A stretch of 31,961 bases of DNA from Triparma columacea. Its lineage: Eukaryota; Sar; Bolidophyceae; Parmales; Triparmaceae. Position 1 is the first letter of the stretch. Every line of letters begins with the position of its first letter. The notes beneath the pieces were generated by a model, which saw only the letters and a program-made list of their open reading frames with translations, was not told where the DNA came from and ran no database searches. This document shows positions 27,469 to 31,961 of this stretch, piece after piece. The stretch lies in NCBI GenBank assembly GCA_030267965.1, contig BRYA01000027.1, positions 1 to 31,961 of the forward strand. Reading direction: 5' to 3'. Made by a program: the position numbers and the translations under genes.

Positions 27469-27486
27469 GCGCCCTTTGCGGGGCGC
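27469..27486. repeat. GC-rich inverted repeat
   Basis: GCGCCC and GGGCGC form a perfect 6-bp stem around TTTGCG. An alternative pairing TTGCG/CGCAA overlaps it. It has no tRNA features and an unknown role. Confidence 0.5.
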
Positions 27487-27804
27487 AAGAGTTAGGAAGG
27501 ACCAGTCGTGCTAATGCGTATGTTAGGGTTCTTGCAATGGTGCAGCATGCATCGGCTTGAACCCTTAAACGTCTTCAATTCGGCATCGAGCTCAATACTC
27601 GATAATGAAGCGTGGACAACTCTCAGCAAGACGACGACCGGTCTGGATCATCTCTACTTATTGTTGTGTCTTCTGGTTTGTTGTGATGGTGTTGGGGGGG
27701 GGGGGGGGTGGGAATGAATGAATTGAGATCTAACATTAACCACAACACAACACGCATTGCAGCGCTAACTAACCCCCTCGTCTCCCCTCCCCTAACCCTA
27801 TTAG

Positions 27805-27926
27805 ACCTGGTTCCACTGGCGGCTCGAGAACATCCAGGACTGGTGCATCGCGAGGCAGTTGTGGTGGGGACACAGGATCCCCGCGCCTGGTTCGCGACCA
27901 AGAAGAAGCTGGTGTCGAAGTCGTAG
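27805..27926 (+). pseudogene. VARS: Valyl-tRNA synthetase fragment with frameshift and stop
   Basis: After a splice-acceptor-like CCTATTAG the sequence reads [20 protein letters not shown] and then WGHRIPA. This is the highly conserved valyl-tRNA synthetase catalytic-core motif ([17 protein letters not shown]). At 27883-27887 the frame slips by one base; the homologous reading continues [12 protein letters not shown] and then hits TAG at 27924-27926. Beyond the stop the same frame stays open and charged to about 28120. No flanking synthetase exons were seen. A functional gene would need these motifs in one frame, so this is a decayed fragment, presumably of the genome's own gene located elsewhere. 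Confidence 0.75.
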
Positions 27927-28126
27927 GGCGAGTGGGAGTGGGACGGCAAGGTTAGAAATCAGGAGGAAAGGGCAATGGTAGGGGAGGAAGAGAGAAAGGA
28001 GAGGGCGAAGGGGCTAGAAAAGGAGCCGAAAAAGTTGGAGCTGGAGAAGATCGACGTGCTGGAAGAACTGGGCAAGAGAGATAGAGAGAGAGAGAGGTGG
28101 GGGAGAGGGAGATCGCAGTAGAGGAG

Positions 28127-28964
28127 GGAGAGGAGGAAAAGAGAGAGGAATAGGAGGCGGTCGTGTGTTGGTGTCCCCAGTCTTTACCAGGGACGACAAC
28201 GCGGAGTTGGGCTTGCCTGCTCGTTGTCATTGAGGCAGAGGCCGTCGCATAAGGAAATCTAAAATAGACGAAAGCTTATAGTTGTAGCTGAACCGTGTGT
28301 GTTTCTTAGTTGTGTTTGCTTGTGTAACCATTTCACGTCAGTCATCAGTCATAAGGAAAGAGAAAAGAAAGAAAACAAGAGAAAAGTCGGATTCTTGTTA
28401 TTTCCTCCCAATCGTGCTTGTTTACGGTGCGAGTTGGTGAGAGTTGGAACTTCATGGGCTTCATACACGGCGACATGCTCTATTTCTCTTGAATTGTTCC
28501 AGCAGACCCAAACAGGTCGTCACCACCATGTCCCCGTCCCCACAACAGCCTTTTTTCCCATCCCTTGTGGTTGAAAAGGGGGAGGACGAAGGTGGTCGTG
28601 GTCTTGATCTAGGAGAGGGGGGGTGATTGGTCGTTGTTGGGGAAGTGTGAGGATGAAGGAGAAGGAAGGGAGAAGGAAGGGAGAAGGAAGGGAGAAGGAA
28701 GGGAGAGGAACAGCCAGGAATCCCTGGAGGTTGCCTCTCCAAATCTTGTTTGTCAAAAAGAAAGGTAAGGAGGGACAACAATGACACTAATGACACTTTT
28801 CAAGGCTTTCACTCGTTTTTATTTGTGCTATTGTTGATTTATATCTCCTATTCACGTCAAGTTCAAGTTATTTCCCCTCTTCCACCTCCCGTCTTAAAAT
28901 CTCTCTCCCTTGTTATTACACCATCACACCACACTAACCCTCCTAATTCCCCAGTAGTCTCATC
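28127..28964. other. Non-coding upstream region with AGAAGGAAGGG minisatellite
   Basis: I see no convincing gene. An 11-bp unit AGAAGGAAGGG repeats about four to five times at 28660-28707. The last 200 bp, C/T-rich with TAACCC-like words, probably form the promoter and leader of the orphan gene. Confidence 0.5.
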
Positions 28965-30734
28965 ATGCCTCCAAAGAGACATCATTCAGACCCCACATCT
29001 TCCTCCTCATCATCAAAATCTCCCCGAAAAACTCCCTCCTCTCCCCTCCGTCTCCCCTCCTCTACCTCCCCTCCCTCCTCCTCTCCCCTCCCTCTCCTCT
29101 CCTCTACCTCCTCACCTCCCTCCTCCTCTCCCCTCCCTCTCCCCTCCTCTACCTCCTCCCCTGCATGCCAGCAATGCGAGTTATCTCCGGGCTCTTCAAA
29201 AGCCGCCGCAACCAAGCAAATCCCCTACCCAAATTCTATTGTTTCCGAAACCTCACCTCTGGTAATCCCGAAGGACGACACCTGCGGTCCGGAGGTGACC
29301 CGCTTACTCAATGAGTCCCTCCTACTCCTTCACAATTACGGTTTTAATACCCAACGCCTCACCCCGGAAATAATCGACACAAAATTGCTGGGTAAGCGAA
29401 TTGATGATGGCATAGCAGCCTTCCGGAAGGGAGCATGTGAGATGGGGGGGGAGGACTTTACCCCCGAGGCTATTCTCGCTATGTGGCCTAATCAAGATGA
29501 TCTTCACCGCTGTAACAATCCTCACAATATAGCTTGCCTTGTTAGCACCATTTTCACAATGGTCAAACACGCCCTCTCCGACAAACCCACACCCATCAAC
29601 ATATTCAAACCCTGCACAAACGCTACAAATAACGACGATCCCACACAGTTAACCAAACGGATTAAAGGCTCCATCGCTCGCTTCTCTGCCATCATGATGC
29701 GAATCCACCTCCCGGATGATCATCCACTACTTATCGCCCTCCGCAACATGACCCTCCGCCGTGGCTTTCTTACCATCAACGGCAAGTTGAATGAGGCCAA
29801 GAGGGTACAGTTTGTAGATACTCTTGACTGTTGTATTAGGTACCTTTGGGAAATAGGGGAGGTGCAGATTCTCCTCCAGCAGAAGTTTGCCACCCGGGAA
29901 GAAGCCTGTGGATGGTTCCGTCGTGCTAAGTGTGATCCCAGCTGCATACTCCCACACACGTTTGATCACAGCGACGGAGACGAAGCAACAACGGGTATTG
30001 TGGTGAAGAGCCCAGCAGCCGAGGATTGTCTGTGCGGGCGTGCTTATAATGGCAATGAGGAGCCGGAGTTCGGTGTGGAGGCTCTGGAGGAGGCAGTACA
30101 GAAGACGTACGCTATGCACATGTACAAGTACCTAAAGGACGAGTTAAACATGGGGAGGGTGATGATGCAGTACAAGCGTGGCCACATGCTTTCAATGGTG
30201 GGAGCTTTGTCAGTGAACGCTGCTGGTGCAATTGCATTAGATACGGTTGCGCTCCAGAAATTAGTCAAGGCATTCATGGAGATGGTTGAGGAAGCGAAAG
30301 AGTTGGCTGGTAAGGAGGAGAAAGTTTGGACGGATTATCAGGGGAAGCCTTTCGGGAAGCATGATACGATGTTGGAGAAGGCCCTCTACATCGCCCATTG
30401 TATGCTAACCTTCAACTGGGTGTGCAAGAGTCATCACGTGTTTTATGAGGGTTACAACACCTATCACGGGATACGGCAACATGTCGTGAGAACAGCGGCT
30501 GGGGAAGCTATCCACGGGTGTATGAAGGTGACCTGGGAGAAGACAAAGCCGAAAGGGGCTTATGATGCTATGGTTAAGGCGGGGAAGGGTGCCTTGAAGG
30601 AGGAACAGGGGGATTTGAAGGATCAGCGTCATATTGAGGGGGCTAAGGATTTGCATGGGGAAAGAAAGAAGGGACAGACGCAGGGGGGGGGAAAGATGAA
30701 GGGCAAGAAGGGCAAGAAGGGCAAGAAGAAGTGA
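28965..30734 (+). CDS. Orphan single-exon protein, 589 aa
   Basis: I do not recognise this protein. From MPPKRHHSDPTSSSSSS it has an N-terminal Ser/Pro low-complexity region built from DNA repeats of CCTCCTCTCCCCTCCCTCTC type (about residues 25-65). It continues into a long globular part (roughly 95-530) with regular helical character: VTRLLNESLLLLHNYGF, LVSTIFTMVKHALSD, IKGSIARFSAIMMRI, VDTLDCCIRYLWEIGEVQIL and MLEKALYIAHCMLTFNWVC. The end is a Lys/Gly-rich tail (KMKGKKGKKGKKK). There are scattered Cys and His but no regular zinc motif, no signal peptide and no TM segment. The lack of introns, next to the gene-fragment island, may point to a lineage-specific or mobile-element-related gene; this is only a possibility. 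Confidence 0.75.
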   Translation: MPPKRHHSDPTSSSSSSKSPRKTPSSPLRLPSSTSPPSSSPLPLLSSTSSPPSSSPLPLPSSTSSPACQQCELSPGSSKAAATKQIPYPNSIVSETSPLVIPKDDTCGPEVTRLLNESLLLLHNYGFNTQRLTPEIIDTKLLGKRIDDGIAAFRKGACEMGGEDFTPEAILAMWPNQDDLHRCNNPHNIACLVSTIFTMVKHALSDKPTPINIFKPCTNATNNDDPTQLTKRIKGSIARFSAIMMRIHLPDDHPLLIALRNMTLRRGFLTINGKLNEAKRVQFVDTLDCCIRYLWEIGEVQILLQQKFATREEACGWFRRAKCDPSCILPHTFDHSDGDEATTGIVVKSPAAEDCLCGRAYNGNEEPEFGVEALEEAVQKTYAMHMYKYLKDELNMGRVMMQYKRGHMLSMVGALSVNAAGAIALDTVALQKLVKAFMEMVEEAKELAGKEEKVWTDYQGKPFGKHDTMLEKALYIAHCMLTFNWVCKSHHVFYEGYNTYHGIRQHVVRTAAGEAIHGCMKVTWEKTKPKGAYDAMVKAGKGALKEEQGDLKDQRHIEGAKDLHGERKKGQTQGGGKMKGKKGKKGKKK

Positions 30735-30790
30735 AGGAGTAGTGCATATTAAAATGTTGTTTGCTCCAAAACCCAGAAGCTTTGGTGCCC

Positions 30791-31961
30791 TTACTTTTTC
30801 TTCTTCGCCATCCCTTCCCCCTTGTCCCCCTTGCCTCCCTTCCTCTTCCCCCCCTTCGGTAGGTACTGGAGGTAACACACCCCGAGCGCACCCCAAGACT
30901 CTGCTGATACGAAGCGCGCGACCGGATAGCCCCCCAAACTTTCCGAGCTCTTTTCCGAAGCCTCTTTACTATCCTCCCGCCACTCCCCACCCCCACCCTT
31001 CCACCATTCCTTAACCCTCCCGACCCAGGCGCTCGTAATATCTTCGTCGACCTCGTCGAAAGTTCCCTTCCCCTCCAAGCAAGTTTGGACGAGGGGTTTG
31101 ACCAAATTATGCTTCAAGTCGTACTCCCCTAAAAGCGCCAGCATATCGTTCCTCACTCCCCCCCCCTCCTCCTTCCCGAGACAGCAACCAATGACAGCGA
31201 CGAATCCCTTAAACATACTCTCACTGACGCCTCCGCTGCCGCCCTTGAGCCCGGCTCTAAGTTCCTTTACCATCTCCTTCGCGAACTCAACGTCTGGGTT
31301 AGCCAGAGTCGAGGCCAGGTGTGAGAGGAGGTTCGACCGGTACGCCCGGATCATGGAAAGGGTTGACTTGGAAGTTGAAGGGGAGAGGATCTCCGTCATG
31401 CTGCGGGCGGAGTGTGCGCGGGGGTTTAGGTGCAGGTATTAAAAACGGGCACTGGAAAACAGCGGGTTCTATTAGTCCCTCACCTGGCCTCGGATCCGTA
31501 GAGCCTCCAAAACTCCTTCCCTCCCTTCCCCGTCTTGTTCTCGGCCGCGACCATCCCCGTCCAGGCCTTCCATTCGGAGCCCCACATCTCTCTCCACCTC
31601 CCCCCTGAGTGTCCCTTCACCGCGAGCTCGAAGCTCGAGCAGTCGCTCATCTTCATCCCCATCCCGAAGAGCTTCACGTAAACAGCCGGAGAAGATATCT
31701 CAGAGGAGTAGTAGTGGGACACCAACACAGCCAGGTACGTTTCCCTGTCGTTTTTCACCACCTGCAGGCGCGCAGAGGGGTTAGGGGGGGGGCGAAGAAC
31801 ATTACGATGATGCAGGAGTAGCCATCGCTTCTCATCTCTCTTTCCAAAACCTCACCTCCCCCTCGCTGTTTGGCCTTGGTATTGCCCTCTGCGCCCCTCC
31901 CCCCCCATTCTTGACCCACTGATCCCTCTTCTCCTTAGTCTCCATAATCTTCCCCCCCTCC
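30791..31961 (-). CDS. Partial protein of unknown function (5' end off right edge)
   Basis: Exons 31961..31856, 31761..31484 and 31400..30791 join in phase over introns of 94 and 83 nt; the 5' part is outside the window. Visible protein: ETKEKRDQWVKNGGGG, VVKNDRETYLAVLVSHYYSS, VYVKLFGMGMKMSDCSSFEL, MWGSEWKAWTGMVAAENKTG, then SMIRAYRSNLLSHLASTLAN, ESWGALGVCYLQYLPKGGKR and a Lys-rich end (MAKKKK). It looks like a soluble helical protein; no family was recognised. Its 3' end is 56 bp from the stop of the convergent orphan gene. Confidence 0.75.

Larger units (their letters stand above)
26720..27804. other. Non-coding stretch with hairpins and a tandem duplication
   Basis: I see no intact gene. 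The interval contains the two GAGCGAAGCGA-loop hairpins, a 50-bp tandem duplication at 27063-27159, a GC hairpin at 27469-27486, and a G14 run near 27690-27710. It lies between the BUB1-like and valyl-tRNA-synthetase fragments and is probably relic DNA. Confidence 0.5.

Noticed and set aside
27469..27486. Possible tRNA or small structured RNA at the GC hairpin
   Set aside because: There is no acceptor stem, anticodon arm or T-loop sequence around it.
28461..28796. Minus-strand ORF upstream of the orphan gene
   Set aside because: It crosses the AGAAGGAAGGG minisatellite and has low-complexity Ser/Pro content, with no conserved-looking segment.

Overview
This window looks like gene-dense nuclear DNA from a unicellular eukaryotic alga, most likely a stramenopile with a secondary red plastid (Parmales/diatom-like; inference only). 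Spliceosomal GT-AG introns are frequent, mostly 80-300 nt, with GTGAG or GTAAG donors and often long G or C runs. Genes lie on both strands with 80-480 bp gaps. One precursor carries a signal peptide followed by a Phe-led transit-like stretch, as in secondary plastids, and a 23-residue BspA-type leucine-rich-repeat gene is present. The exon structures below were derived by matching splice phase to reading frame. Most close exactly; the exceptions are stated.

Layout, left to right. Bases 1-4853 hold three minus-strand genes: a partial protein with degenerate tandem repeats (running off the left edge), a two-EF-hand coiled-coil protein, and a five-exon coiled-coil protein. Next come a small putative plastid membrane protein (+), a RING1-type Polycomb E3 ligase with a RAWUL-like C-terminus (-), a low-complexity Gly/Arg/Ser-rich protein (+), LSM6 (-), the TRAPP subunit TRAPPC2/sedlin (+), a small mitochondrial-type basic protein (-), and an OCRL/INPP5B-like inositol 5-phosphatase with ASH and RhoGAP-like domains (+). 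An assembly gap removes part of the phosphatase core. These are followed by a secreted 2H-phosphoesterase-like protein (-), a very AT-rich non-coding island (about 21% GC at 15181-15540), a small secreted or plastid protein (-), a 12-TM major-facilitator transporter (-), a membrane-anchored Kelch-repeat protein (+), a J-domain protein with a C-terminal TM segment (-), the LRR protein (-) and the ER translocon subunit SEC66/SEC71 (+).

Bases 24850-28100 are different. No complete gene can be built there. The stretch contains pieces of unrelated genes on both strands: a nuclease-like ORF without an ATG, Sfi1-like pieces, a frameshifted BUB1 kinase C-lobe with a second inverted partial copy 0.75 kb away, and a valyl-tRNA synthetase core fragment with a frameshift and a stop. 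It also contains two small hairpins with an identical 11-nt loop and a 50-bp tandem duplication. This gene-fragment island is the most unusual part of the window. To its right are an unrecognised 589-residue single-exon gene (+) and a partial, unrecognised spliced gene (-) that runs off the right edge.

The genes do not form one pathway, as expected for a eukaryotic nuclear locus. Several act in membrane traffic and the endomembrane system (TRAPPC2, OCRL-like, SEC66, J-domain protein), RNA metabolism (LSM6) or chromatin (RING1-like). Many neighbours are divergent and probably share promoter regions.
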